DNA of 64,000 nt from Castellaniella sp. S9 (GTDB taxonomy: Bacteria > Pseudomonadota > Gammaproteobacteria > Burkholderiales > Burkholderiaceae_B). Shown piece by piece: positions 16,020-24,256 of this stretch. The position numbers and the translations under genes were made by a program. Numbering within the stretch: the first letter of the stretch is position 1; every line of letters starts with the position of its first letter. The notes beneath the pieces are model-generated. The model saw only the letters and a program-made list of their open reading frames with translations. It was not told the DNA's origin and made no database searches. The stretch is from the NCBI RefSeq assembly GCF_027257175.1, contig NZ_JAPFGD010000012.1, forward strand, positions 45,345 to 109,344. The letters run 5' to 3'.

Positions 16020-16799
16020 ATGAACCCAGCACGCGAGGACCGGCGGGTCGCGATCATCACCGGCGCGCGCCGCGGCATCGGGCGCGCCACCGCATTCGAA
16101 CTGGCCCGCCAGGGATACGACCTGGTGCTCAACGACGCGGTCGACGACGCGGGCGTGCGGGAGGTCCTGGACGGTGTCGCCGCCCTGGGCGCGCGGGCGG
16201 AATTCATACACGCCGATATCGCCGACTTGTCGACGCACGACGCCATCGCCGAGCGGGCCTACCGGGCATACGGCCGGCTGGATGCCCTGGTCAACAACGC
16301 CGGCATCCAGGTCCGCCAGCGCGGCGACCTGCTGGACGTGACGCCCGAGCGCTTCGACGAGATCGTCGGCATCAACCTGCGGGGCAATTTCTTTCTCACA
16401 CAGAACGTATCGCGCCGCATGCTGGCCGACGGACGGACCGACAGCCGCTGCATCGTGACGCTGACCTCGTCCAATGCGGAGCTGGTCTCTGTCGAAAAAG
16501 GGGAATACTGCGTCTCGAAGAGCGGCCTGTCGATGGCCGTCAAGCTGTTCGCGGTGCGTCTGGCCCAAGCCGGCATCTCGGTGTTCGAGATCCGCCCCGG
16601 CCTCATCCGCACCGACATGACGGCGGAGGTCCGGCAGCACTACGGCGACAGGATCGACGAGGGGCTGTCCCCCGTGCGCCGTTGGGGTGAGCCCGAGGAG
16701 GTCGGGCGCGCAGTGGCGACCTTGGTGCTGGGGCTGCTGCCCTTCGCAACAGGCATCGCCGTCGACATCGACGGCGGCTTGCTGATTCCGCGGCTGTGA
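16020..16799 (+). CDS. Short-chain dehydrogenase/reductase (FabG-like)
   Basis: Classical SDR of 259 residues: TGARRGIGRAT nucleotide loop, NNAGIQ, catalytic Ser in TLTSSNAE and Tyr-Lys in YCVSKSG, and PGLIRTDM. AGGAGG 6 nt before ATG 16020 fixes the start. In this regulon it probably oxidises the 3-hydroxyacyl-CoA produced by hydration, or a hydroxyl on the substrate. It is the last gene of the operon; a strong hairpin follows. Confidence 0.9.
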   Translation: MNPAREDRRVAIITGARRGIGRATAFELARQGYDLVLNDAVDDAGVREVLDGVAALGARAEFIHADIADLSTHDAIAERAYRAYGRLDALVNNAGIQVRQRGDLLDVTPERFDEIVGINLRGNFFLTQNVSRRMLADGRTDSRCIVTLTSSNAELVSVEKGEYCVSKSGLSMAVKLFAVRLAQAGISVFEIRPGLIRTDMTAEVRQHYGDRIDEGLSPVRRWGEPEEVGRAVATLVLGLLPFATGIAVDIDGGLLIPRL

Positions 16800-16805
16800 C
16801 GGGCG

Positions 16806-16856
16806 GGCGGGGCGTTCGGGCGCCACGGCCCGCACGCCCCGCCTGGATGATCCAGG
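16806..16856. terminator. Bidirectional hairpins between convergent SDR genes
   Basis: GGCGGGGCGT (16806-16815) pairs perfectly with ACGCCCCGCC (16834-16843). A second stem, CCTGGAT / ATCCAGG, occupies 16842-16856. The two SDR genes converge here with a 67-bp gap. No clear T-tract, but the position fits a shared terminator. Confidence 0.6.
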
Positions 16857-16866
16857 CGCCCCTAGA

Positions 16867-17625
16867 CTAGATAAAGCCGCCGTTCACGTGGATGACCTGC
16901 CCGGTGACGTAGCTGGCCTCGGCCGAGGCGAGGAACGCCACCATGGCCGCGACTTCCTCGGGCTTGCCGATCCGGCCCATGGGGATCTTGCGCGCAAAGT
17001 CCTCCCATTCCTCGGCCGAGATGAACTGCTCGCCATGGAACTTCGCGATCAGGCCGGGCACGACGCAGTTGGCCGTCACCCCTTGCGGGGCGACCTGCAG
17101 GGCCAGCGCCCGGGTGAGGGCCTCGAGCCCCGCCTTGGCCGCTGCCGAGGCGGGAAAGAACGCGTAATCCGAGCGGAAGACATGCACATTGTGCGTGCTG
17201 ATCGTAATCACACGCCCCGCCTCCGAGCGGGCCAGGAGCGGCAGCGCCCGGGTGGCGAGCTCGAAGAACCCGCCGGTGACCACGTCGTGGACGCCGTCGA
17301 ATTGTGCGCGGGTGAGCTCGCCGATGGGCTCACGGACCGGATATCCCGCATTGGCCACCAGCACGTCCAGTCGCCCGTAGGCCTCGACCGCCGCATCGAC
17401 GAGGGCGCCGGCCGTCGCCGGATCGGCCAGATCGCCCAGGACGATGCGCGTCGCCGCGCCGGCGTCCTCGAGCTCGCGCGCCATGGCCTCGCAGCCCTCG
17501 CGGTTCGCGAGCGCATGGATGACAAAGCCCATGCCGGGCGCGCAAAGGCGGCGCGCGATGGCCGCGCCGATGCCGGAGCCCGAGCCGGTGATGATCGCGG
17601 CGCGCCGGCAGGAAACTGATTTCAT
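16867..17625 (-). CDS. SDR family protein with altered catalytic motif
   Basis: A 252-residue SDR fold: TGSGSGIGAAI cofactor loop, VANAGYP, Ser143 in TISTHNV, and a C terminus with YVTGQVIHVNGGFI. The canonical Tyr-x-x-x-Lys reads Ser160-x-x-x-Lys164 (PASAAAKAG), although a Tyr occurs seven residues earlier. ATG 17625 has GGAGA upstream. It is the last gene of the minus-strand hydroxyproline-type operon. The missing Tyr makes ordinary dehydrogenase chemistry uncertain; another residue may replace it. Substrate unknown. Confidence 0.85.
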   Translation of the reverse strand: MKSVSCRRAAIITGSGSGIGAAIARRLCAPGMGFVIHALANREGCEAMARELEDAGAATRIVLGDLADPATAGALVDAAVEAYGRLDVLVANAGYPVREPIGELTRAQFDGVHDVVTGGFFELATRALPLLARSEAGRVITISTHNVHVFRSDYAFFPASAAAKAGLEALTRALALQVAPQGVTANCVVPGLIAKFHGEQFISAEEWEDFARKIPMGRIGKPEEVAAMVAFLASAEASYVTGQVIHVNGGFI

Positions 17626-17651
17626 AGCGTGTCTCCGATAGGGAAGATGAG

Positions 17652-18689
17652 TCAGCCCAGGTCTTTCTTCCAGACGTCGCTGAGCGTATAGCCGGTCGGG
17701 AACGGATCCGAGGGATCGACCACGTACTGGTGAAAGCCCGTGATCCAGGCCTGACCCGCGATGGTCGGCCGCACCCCCTGGTAGGGCCCCACGGACAGGG
17801 TCTCGGTGATCTGGCCGACATACTCGGTGCCGAGGATGGAATGGTGGATGAAAGGCTCGCCCACAGCGATCTGTCCCTTGGCGTGCATGACGGCCAGCCG
17901 CGCGCTGGTGCCGGTGCCGCAGGGCGAACGGTCGATCCGCCCCGGCGATACGATCACCGCGTTGCGCGCCGTCTTGCCCCGCTCGGTGTGCTCTACCGGA
18001 CCGGCGAACAAGGTCTGGTTGATGGTGTGGATGCCGGGCTCCTCGGGGTGCACGGCCGGGATTTGTTCGGCGGCCGCAGCCTTGATGCGCTCGCCGACCT
18101 CCACCAATTCGGCCGCCTCGCTGCGCTGGATCTTGTAGCCCAGGGCCTGGGCATCCACGATCACGTAAATCATCCCGCCGTAGGCCACGTCGACGACCAA
18201 TTCCCCGATGCCGGGTACCTCGATCTTGCGATCCAGGGCGAACACGAAGCACGGCACATTGGAAAAACGCACGCTGGTGCACTTGCCATTGGCGCATTGC
18301 GCCTCGACGGCGACCAGCCCGCCGGGCGCCTCCAGCGTCAGGCGGGTGACGGGTTCCTGCATGGGTATCATGCCGGTTTCCAGCAGCGCCGTCACCGTGC
18401 AGATGGTGTTGCTGCCCGACATGGGGACGTAGTATTCGGATTCCATGATCACAAAACCCACGTCCGCCTCGGGATGGCAGGCGGGCAGCACCAGGTTGAT
18501 GCACTGGGCCACGGTGCCGCGCGGCTCGTAGAGCAGCGTGCGGCGCAGGTCGTCGCCCTGGTCCTGCAGGTAGGTCATCTTTTCGAACAAGGTCTTGCCG
18601 GGCACGTCCAGGACGCCTCCCACGATGACGTCGTTGCGCTCTCCGGCAGTGTGGACACCCACCACGTTGATCATTCTATTGAAACGCAT
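17652..18689 (-). CDS. Proline racemase superfamily protein, Ser/Cys type
   Basis: A 345-residue member of the proline racemase / hydroxyproline epimerase / trans-3-hydroxyproline dehydratase superfamily. The two catalytic positions read Ser91 (PMSGSNT) and Cys257 (DRSPCGTG). A Ser/Cys pair differs from the Cys/Cys of classical racemases and epimerases and the Cys/Thr of trans-3-hydroxyproline dehydratases. ATG 18689 is preceded by GGGGAG. It is in one operon with a Cys/Cys epimerase, so it probably handles a second isomer or a dehydration step (inference). The exact reaction cannot be read from the sequence. Confidence 0.88.
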   Translation of the reverse strand: MRFNRMINVVGVHTAGERNDVIVGGVLDVPGKTLFEKMTYLQDQGDDLRRTLLYEPRGTVAQCINLVLPACHPEADVGFVIMESEYYVPMSGSNTICTVTALLETGMIPMQEPVTRLTLEAPGGLVAVEAQCANGKCTSVRFSNVPCFVFALDRKIEVPGIGELVVDVAYGGMIYVIVDAQALGYKIQRSEAAELVEVGERIKAAAAEQIPAVHPEEPGIHTINQTLFAGPVEHTERGKTARNAVIVSPGRIDRSPCGTGTSARLAVMHAKGQIAVGEPFIHHSILGTEYVGQITETLSVGPYQGVRPTIAGQAWITGFHQYVVDPSDPFPTGYTLSDVWKKDLG

Positions 18690-18699
18690 GTGACTCCCC

Positions 18700-19974
18700 T
18701 CAGGTCGAGAAACGTTGTAGCGAAAAAGCGGCCAGGTCGCCGGCTGCGCCTGCCTCGTCATCCAGCAGGCGGCCGACGTGCCGCGCCGTGGTCGCGCCCA
18801 GGGTCAGGCCCACGTGGCCATGCCCGAACGCGTACAGGACGCGCGGGTTGCGCAGCGAGGCACCGATCACCGGCAGCGAATCGGGCGTGGTGGGCCGCGC
18901 CCCCATCCACAGGACGGGATCGTCCACCTGTGCGGACGGAAAGAACTTTTGGGCCAGGCGCAGCAGCGCCCGATGGCGCGCCGGATTCGCCGGCGCGTCC
19001 GCGGCGGCGAACTCCGCCGTGCCACCGACCCGCAAGCCCGGCCCCAGCGGCGAGGCGACGAACTTGCGTTCGGCAAAAATGACCTCCCGGTTCAACAAGG
19101 CGCGGGATTGCGGCAGGGTCACGGTATAGCCGCGTTCGGCGGTCAGGAGGACCCGATCGCCGAGGCTGGCGGCCAGACGGTCCGACCAGGCGCCCGCCGC
19201 CACGACCAGGCGATCGGCCGTCCATCGCCGGCCGTCCGCGTCCCGGGCGCCGGGCCGGCCCTGGGGATCGATGAACAGGCCAGCCGCCCGCCCTTGGATG
19301 AACCGCGCGCCGCGCTCGCGCACCTGTCGGCCCAGGGCCTGGACGATGGATCTGGGATCCTCGACCGTACCCCAGTCGTCCGCCATGATCGCCCGATGAA
19401 AGACGCGGGCCAGGCCCGGTTCCATCGCGGCCAGCTCGTCGGCCGGCACCTCGCGCCAGGCGACACCCAGTTCGCGGCGCAGCGCCCATTCCGGCTGTTC
19501 GTCCCGAAAGCCTTTTTCGGTTTCGAACACGGTCAGGGCGCCATCGCGATGCAAGTGGCCGGCAAGACCCAGGTCCTGCAGCATGGGCACTAGATCGTCA
19601 TAGACGGTGCTCATGAGCGCCGCCAGCGCGCGTGCCGCGGCCAGATAACGGTCCCGGTCCTGCATCCGGGCCAGGGCCAGGGCCCAGGGCAGCATGCGCG
19701 GCAGCGCGGTCCAGCGGACCGCCAACGGGCCCAGCGGATCCAGCAGCCAGCCGATGGCCTTGAGGCTGAATGGCGACACGGCCAGCGGCAGGACCTCGCT
19801 GATCCCGATACCGCCCGCATTGAAGCTGGACGCCCGGGCGCTCTCGAAGTCCGGATCCAGGAGCGTGACTTGCCAGCCGCGGGCCAGCGCATCGCGGGCG
19901 CTGGCCAGGCCGACCACGCCCGCGCCGACGATCAGCACATGACCGCGCGCCGATGTTGAAACCTCGGAAACCAT
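18700..19974 (-). CDS. FAD-dependent D-amino acid / D-hydroxyproline dehydrogenase
   Basis: A 424-residue DAO/DadA-type flavoprotein. The N-terminal dinucleotide fold reads VLIVGAGVVGLASARDALARG, and SSFNAGGI follows. The C-terminal flavin region has GARPTTPDSLPVIG and GHGHVGLTLG. ATG 19974 has GAGGAGG at 8 nt; the extra 13 residues from 20013 overlap the neighbouring gene. It follows the 4-hydroxyproline epimerase gene by 13 nt. That placement fits oxidation of cis-4-hydroxy-D-proline to pyrroline-4-hydroxy-2-carboxylate. It is likely membrane-associated and feeds electrons to the respiratory chain (family knowledge). Confidence 0.88.
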   Translation of the reverse strand: MVSEVSTSARGHVLIVGAGVVGLASARDALARGWQVTLLDPDFESARASSFNAGGIGISEVLPLAVSPFSLKAIGWLLDPLGPLAVRWTALPRMLPWALALARMQDRDRYLAAARALAALMSTVYDDLVPMLQDLGLAGHLHRDGALTVFETEKGFRDEQPEWALRRELGVAWREVPADELAAMEPGLARVFHRAIMADDWGTVEDPRSIVQALGRQVRERGARFIQGRAAGLFIDPQGRPGARDADGRRWTADRLVVAAGAWSDRLAASLGDRVLLTAERGYTVTLPQSRALLNREVIFAERKFVASPLGPGLRVGGTAEFAAADAPANPARHRALLRLAQKFFPSAQVDDPVLWMGARPTTPDSLPVIGASLRNPRVLYAFGHGHVGLTLGATTARHVGRLLDDEAGAAGDLAAFSLQRFST

Positions 19975-19987
19975 GAAAAGAGCCTCC

Positions 19988-20989
19988 TCAGGCCAACTGA
20001 AAGCCATGGGCAAGCGGGTCGCGCGTGTCCACGGTGATCAGATTGGTCCCCGTCACCCGGGCCCAGCCTTCGACGGTCGGGATGATGGCGGGGCGGCCGA
20101 GCACGTCCGCGCGCTCCTGCGCGGTACCCGTGAAGCAGGTGCCGATGATGCTCTCGTTGACGAAGGGCTGTCCCATCGCCAGGTCGCCGCGCGCCACCAA
20201 CTGGGCCACACGCGACGAGGTCCCCGTGCCGCACGGCGACCGGTCGATCCCGCGTTCGCCGAAGAACACCGCATTGCGGCTGTCGGCCTCCGGCTGGGTG
20301 GGCTTGCCGATCCACATGACGTGCGAAATGCCCCGGATTTCCTCATGCACCGGATGCACGACCGAATAGCGTTCGTTGGCCAGCGCGCGCAGCTTGGGGC
20401 TGTAGTGCAGGATGTCGGCGGCGGTCAAGGATTCCAGGCCGGCGTAGTTGTCCTGGGGCTCGACGATGGCATAGAAGTTCCCGCCGTAGGACACATCGAA
20501 GCGCACGATGCCCATGCCCTCGAGTTCGACTTCGAGGCCGACCGCGTGCACGAAGGCCGGGACGTTCGTCAGGCGCACCCGGTCGACGTGGCCGTCCTTC
20601 ATGAAATACTCCGCCCGCACCAGGCCCGCGGGCGTGTCCAGCCTGAGGACGCCCGATTCGCGAGGCTCGATCAGACCTTCCTCGATGATGCTGGTGACGG
20701 TGCCGATGGTGCCGTGCCCGCACATGGGCAGGCAGCCGCTGACCTCGATGAACAGGACGCCCACATCGCAATCGGGGCGCGTCGGCGGATACAGGATCGT
20801 GCCGGACATGGCATCGTGTCCCCGCGGCTCGAACATGAGCGCGCGCCGGATCCAGTCATGGTTGCGCAGAAAATCGTCGCGGCGCGCCAGCATGGTGTCG
20901 CCGCGCAGCTGCGGCGCCCCCGAAATCACCATGCGCACCGGATTGCCGCAAGTGTGGCTGTCAATGCAATGAAACGTACGCTTTGTCAT
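19988..20989 (-). CDS. 4-hydroxyproline epimerase
   Basis: A 333-residue proline racemase superfamily enzyme with both catalytic cysteines: Cys90 in MCGHGTIG and Cys253 in DRSPCGTGTSSR. The N terminus HCIDSHTCGNPVRMV is typical of 4-hydroxyproline 2-epimerases. It interconverts trans-4-hydroxy-L-proline and cis-4-hydroxy-D-proline. Neighbours are a D-amino acid dehydrogenase and an amino acid ABC importer, as in known hydroxyproline catabolic clusters. Assignment as epimerase rather than proline racemase rests on this context. Confidence 0.9.
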   Translation of the reverse strand: MTKRTFHCIDSHTCGNPVRMVISGAPQLRGDTMLARRDDFLRNHDWIRRALMFEPRGHDAMSGTILYPPTRPDCDVGVLFIEVSGCLPMCGHGTIGTVTSIIEEGLIEPRESGVLRLDTPAGLVRAEYFMKDGHVDRVRLTNVPAFVHAVGLEVELEGMGIVRFDVSYGGNFYAIVEPQDNYAGLESLTAADILHYSPKLRALANERYSVVHPVHEEIRGISHVMWIGKPTQPEADSRNAVFFGERGIDRSPCGTGTSSRVAQLVARGDLAMGQPFVNESIIGTCFTGTAQERADVLGRPAIIPTVEGWARVTGTNLITVDTRDPLAHGFQLA

Positions 20990-21052
20990 AGTCGATCCAT
21001 CGATGGGAAGGCCCGTAGGCCGAATGGCGGGACCGGACGCCCGGCCCGCCGG

Positions 21053-21778
21053 TCAGGACAGGACGCGCTGCAGGAACTGGCGCGTGCGTTCTTCGCGCGG
21101 CTCGCAGATCACCTGGCGCGCGGCGCCGATCTCGCAGATGTGCCCCTGGTCGAAAAAGGCGACGCGATCGGCGCTTTCGCGCGCAAAGCCAATATCGTGC
21201 GTCACCATGATCAGCGTCAAGCCCCGCGCCTTGAGCTTGCGGATCGTGTCGAGCACCTCGCCGACCAATTCGGGGTCCAGCGCGGACGTGACCTCGTCGA
21301 ACAGCATGTAGTCCGGCGCCATGGCCAGGGCGCGTGCAATGGCCAGGCGCTGCTGCTGGCCGCCCGACAGGCGCGCGGGCTTGGCGTCGACCTTGTCGCC
21401 CAGACCGACGTAGGCCAGGTGCTCGCGCGCCAGTTCGCGTGCCTGCGCGCGGCTCATGCCCTTGACGATACGCGGCGCCAGGGCGACGTTTTCCAGGGCC
21501 GTCAAATGGGGGAAGGCGTTGTACTGCTGGAAGACCAGCCCGAGTTTCTGGCGCAGCTGATTGATGTTCGTGCCGCGCGCATGCACCTCGATCCCGTCGA
21601 CCAGGATCTGGCCGCTGTCGATGGGCTCCAGGCCGTTAATGCATTGCAGCAAGGTGGACTTGCCCGAGCCGCTGGCGCCGATCAGGCACAGGACCTCGCC
21701 CTTGGTGATGGTGAGGTCGATGCCGCGAATGACCGGTTGCGCGCCGTAGCTCTTGTGCAGATTCCTGATCTCGATCAT
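21053..21778 (-). CDS. Polar amino acid ABC transporter ATPase
   Basis: A 241-residue ATPase of the GlnQ/HisP class. It has Walker [12 protein letters not shown]-loop [12 protein letters not shown], signature [16 protein letters not shown], Walker [12 protein letters not shown] and switch His in MVTHD. ATG 21778 lies 2 nt from the upstream permease stop. It drives uptake by the two permeases encoded upstream in the same operon, presumably of hydroxyproline or a similar imino acid. Confidence 0.94.
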   Translation of the reverse strand: MIEIRNLHKSYGAQPVIRGIDLTITKGEVLCLIGASGSGKSTLLQCINGLEPIDSGQILVDGIEVHARGTNINQLRQKLGLVFQQYNAFPHLTALENVALAPRIVKGMSRAQARELAREHLAYVGLGDKVDAKPARLSGGQQQRLAIARALAMAPDYMLFDEVTSALDPELVGEVLDTIRKLKARGLTLIMVTHDIGFARESADRVAFFDQGHICEIGAARQVICEPREERTRQFLQRVLS

Positions 21779-21780
21779 GC

Positions 21781-22434
21781 CTATATTCTCTGTTCGAGCC
21801 ATCGCCCGTATTTTGAAATGGGGTAGCAGATGACAAAGTAGAAGAGCCCCACGCCCAGCAGGATCAACAGGGCCTCGTTGGACCGGGTGATGACGATCTG
21901 TGCGGCGCGCAGCAGCTCGATGTAGCCCACCACGCTGACCAGGGCGGTGTCCTTGGTCAGGCCGATCAAGGTCCCGATCCAGGCGGGCAGCATGGTGCGC
22001 AGGACCAGCGGCACGGTGATGCAGCGCTCGACCTGCCAGCCCGTCATGCCCAGCGAGCGGCCGGCCTTTTGCAGTTGCACGGGCACCGCGCGGATGCCGG
22101 CGCGCACCAGCTCGGAGGTCTGCATGCCCATATAGAGGCTGAGGGTCAGCAGGCCCACCTCCAGCGGATCCAGCGGCACGCCAAGCGCCGAAAAGAGGCT
22201 GTTGACCAGGATGAACTGGATGATCAGCGGCACGCTGCGGATGACGTCCACCGGAAAGGCCATGAGCCAGCTGAACACCGGGCTGCGCTCGCGCAGCCAG
22301 CCCAGCGCGCAGCCGAGGATGGTGCCGGCGGCCCCCGACACCACGGACAGCAGGATGGTGCTCAGCCCGCCCTCGAGGATGAACCACAGGTCGGACCATT
22401 GCAGGCCGGCGTACGGCGTCAGCGAGAACTGCAT
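21781..22434 (-). CDS. Amino acid ABC transporter permease
   Basis: A 217-residue HisM/GlnP-type permease with the conserved EAA-like loop ELVRAGIRAVPVQLQKAGRSLGM and the following LRTMLPAWIGTLIGLTKDTALVS. About five membrane helices. It sits 4 nt after its partner permease (22439-23101) and pairs with it as the membrane heterodimer. Confidence 0.93.
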   Translation of the reverse strand: MQFSLTPYAGLQWSDLWFILEGGLSTILLSVVSGAAGTILGCALGWLRERSPVFSWLMAFPVDVIRSVPLIIQFILVNSLFSALGVPLDPLEVGLLTLSLYMGMQTSELVRAGIRAVPVQLQKAGRSLGMTGWQVERCITVPLVLRTMLPAWIGTLIGLTKDTALVSVVGYIELLRAAQIVITRSNEALLILLGVGLFYFVICYPISKYGRWLEQRI

Positions 22435-22438
22435 GGCC

Positions 22439-23101
22439 TCAATCCCTGAAAATGCGCCAGGCGGCCGTCAATGCGCCCAGGCTGATGATCTTGGCAATCA
22501 CGTAGTACATGCCCGCGGCCACCAGGAAGAATTCGAAGGTCCGGAAAGATTCCGCCTGCGCCATCTGGGTGGCGCCCGTGAGTTCCCGCAGGCCGATCAT
22601 CATGCCCAGCGAGGTATTCAGCAGCGCCCAATTCACCTGATTGACGAACGGAAAGAAAATGATCCGGAACAATTGCGGGAATATCACGTAGGTGAAGCTC
22701 TGGAACGCATTCATTCCCAGGGACCGCGCAGCAGGCGCCTGCTGCGGCGCGACGCCCTCGAGGCCGCCGCGCAGGACCTCGGCCAGGTATCCGGCATTGT
22801 TGAAGACGATGGCGATCAGCAAGGCGGTATAGCTGGACAAGTGCAGGCCGACGGCGCCCAGCCCGAAATACGCCATGTAGATCTGAAACAGGGCGGGCGT
22901 ATTGCGCGCCGACTCGATCCAGGCACCGGCGAACAGCGCCAGCGTGCCCTTGCCGTTGCGCCGCCACAGCGCCAGCGGGATGGCGGCCAGCAGGCCCAGG
23001 ACGACGGACAGGACGGTGATCTGGATGGTCAGGAAAGCCCCGTCGAGCAGCATCGGGAACTTGGCCCACACCATCGACCAGTAGAAGTCATAATCGAACA
23101 T
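22439..23101 (-). CDS. Amino acid ABC transporter permease
   Basis: A 220-residue second permease of the same importer. The EAA loop reads AEVLRGGLEGVAPQQAPAARSLGM, followed by QLFRIIFFPFVNQVNWALLNTSLG. Membrane helices begin near residue 17. It follows the binding-protein gene by 62 nt. Confidence 0.93.
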   Translation of the reverse strand: MFDYDFYWSMVWAKFPMLLDGAFLTIQITVLSVVLGLLAAIPLALWRRNGKGTLALFAGAWIESARNTPALFQIYMAYFGLGAVGLHLSSYTALLIAIVFNNAGYLAEVLRGGLEGVAPQQAPAARSLGMNAFQSFTYVIFPQLFRIIFFPFVNQVNWALLNTSLGMMIGLRELTGATQMAQAESFRTFEFFLVAAGMYYVIAKIISLGALTAAWRIFRD

Positions 23102-23163
23102 TCACCACCCCGTCCGTATCGACGACGGGCCCACCAAGGGCCGTCGCCTGTCCTCAGGACTTC

Positions 23164-23991
23164 TTAGTAGATGCCCGGAACGCCCAGAGCAGGCGCGTCG
23201 CCGGGGGCGAAGTACGTGTTGTAGAGTTCCTTGTAGCGGCCGGTGATGCCCTGGTTCCAGACAAAGACCTTCAGCCAGCGCAGGAACTCGGTGTCGGACT
23301 TGCGCACCGCGATGCCGCCCAGGTCGAGTTCGACCGGTGCCTCGCCCGCCATCGTGAACGACGGGAACTGGCCGCTCTTGATCAGCGCGCCGGCGGTGCC
23401 GCTGGCCAGCAGCAGGGCGTCGATCTTGCCCTGGTTCAGCGCCATGAAGCTTTCAGCCTCGTTGCCGTAGGTCAGGAACTTGGCCTTGGGGTCGTTCCAG
23501 TCCTTAACGAACTTTTCCAGGGCCAGCGCCGGCGTCGTGCCCGTCACGCCACCCACTGTGCGGCCCTTCAGGTCGTTGAAATTGCTGATGCCCGCGTCCT
23601 CGCGGGTCAACACCATGACCGTATGGACGATGTAGGGCTGGGTGAACGCCACCGACAGCGCGCGCTGCGGGGTGATGGTCGTGCCGGCCACCAGGACGTC
23701 GATGCGGCCCGACACCAGCGCGGGAATGCGTTCCGGCGAGGGCGTCTCGACGATTTCGAGCTCGGCGCCCAGCGCCTTGGCGATGTCCTTGCAGTAGGCG
23801 ACGTCATAGCCCTCGGGCTGATTGTTCATGTCGCGAAAGCCCAGCGGGGGGAAATCCAGCTGCACCCCGCAGCGCATCTTTTTCTCGGAAATGATCTTGT
23901 CCAGCGTGTCGGCCTGCGCGACACCCGCCGTCATGGCGAGGCCGACCAGCGCCCCTGCGAGGGCCAACGCGCCCCAACGTTTCGTCTTCAT
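23164..23991 (-). CDS. Amino acid ABC transporter periplasmic binding protein
   Basis: A 275-residue family 3 solute-binding protein with signal peptide (LALAGALVGLAMTAGVAQA, about residues 9-27). Characteristic segments are CGVQLDFPPLGFRDMNNQPEGYDV, GRIDVLVAGTTITPQRA and GRTVGGVTGTTPA. First gene of the eight-gene operon, so it is the most highly expressed position. The substrate is probably hydroxyproline or another cyclic imino acid, inferred from the enzymes downstream. Confidence 0.92.
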   Translation of the reverse strand: MKTKRWGALALAGALVGLAMTAGVAQADTLDKIISEKKMRCGVQLDFPPLGFRDMNNQPEGYDVAYCKDIAKALGAELEIVETPSPERIPALVSGRIDVLVAGTTITPQRALSVAFTQPYIVHTVMVLTREDAGISNFNDLKGRTVGGVTGTTPALALEKFVKDWNDPKAKFLTYGNEAESFMALNQGKIDALLLASGTAGALIKSGQFPSFTMAGEAPVELDLGGIAVRKSDTEFLRWLKVFVWNQGITGRYKELYNTYFAPGDAPALGVPGIY

Positions 23992-24070
23992 CGTCTGAGT
24001 CTCCTGATTGTCCAGTCCTGCCGAAGCAGCCCTTCAGGTCTGTTTGCCTGAGGTGTGGACACTGTAAAAT

Positions 24071-24082
24071 GTAATCGATTAC
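24071..24082. promoter_or_regulatory. Perfect palindromic LacI-type operator
   Basis: GTAATCGATTAC is a perfect 12-bp palindrome with central CG. It is 80 bp upstream of the binding-protein start and 175 bp upstream of the divergent LacI-type gene. A poorer relative, GTATCGTTTAC at 24193-24203, lies 54 bp before the regulator start and could give autoregulation. Confidence 0.65.
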
Positions 24083-24256
24083 TGAAAAATAGATGTTAAC
24101 CCTAATAAAATTACTCCAATGAAAACAATATGGTAAAAACACACAGCCTCTCCATACGAAAAAACCTTTCACATTTAATACTGTTGATTTGAGTATCGTT
24201 TACATCTCGGGTAATCCCTATCGACGGCCATCCTTCCTAGACGTACACTCCTCGCC

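Noticed and set aside
16867..18504. Single long protein extending the SDR frame upstream through the racemase gene
   Set aside because: The part before 17625 is out of frame with the racemase homologue and Arg/Gly-rich; a ribosome-binding site supports ATG 17625.
19973..21826. A 617-codon plus-strand frame
   Set aside because: Antisense shadow of 4-hydroxyproline epimerase and the ABC ATPase, with no recognisable domain.
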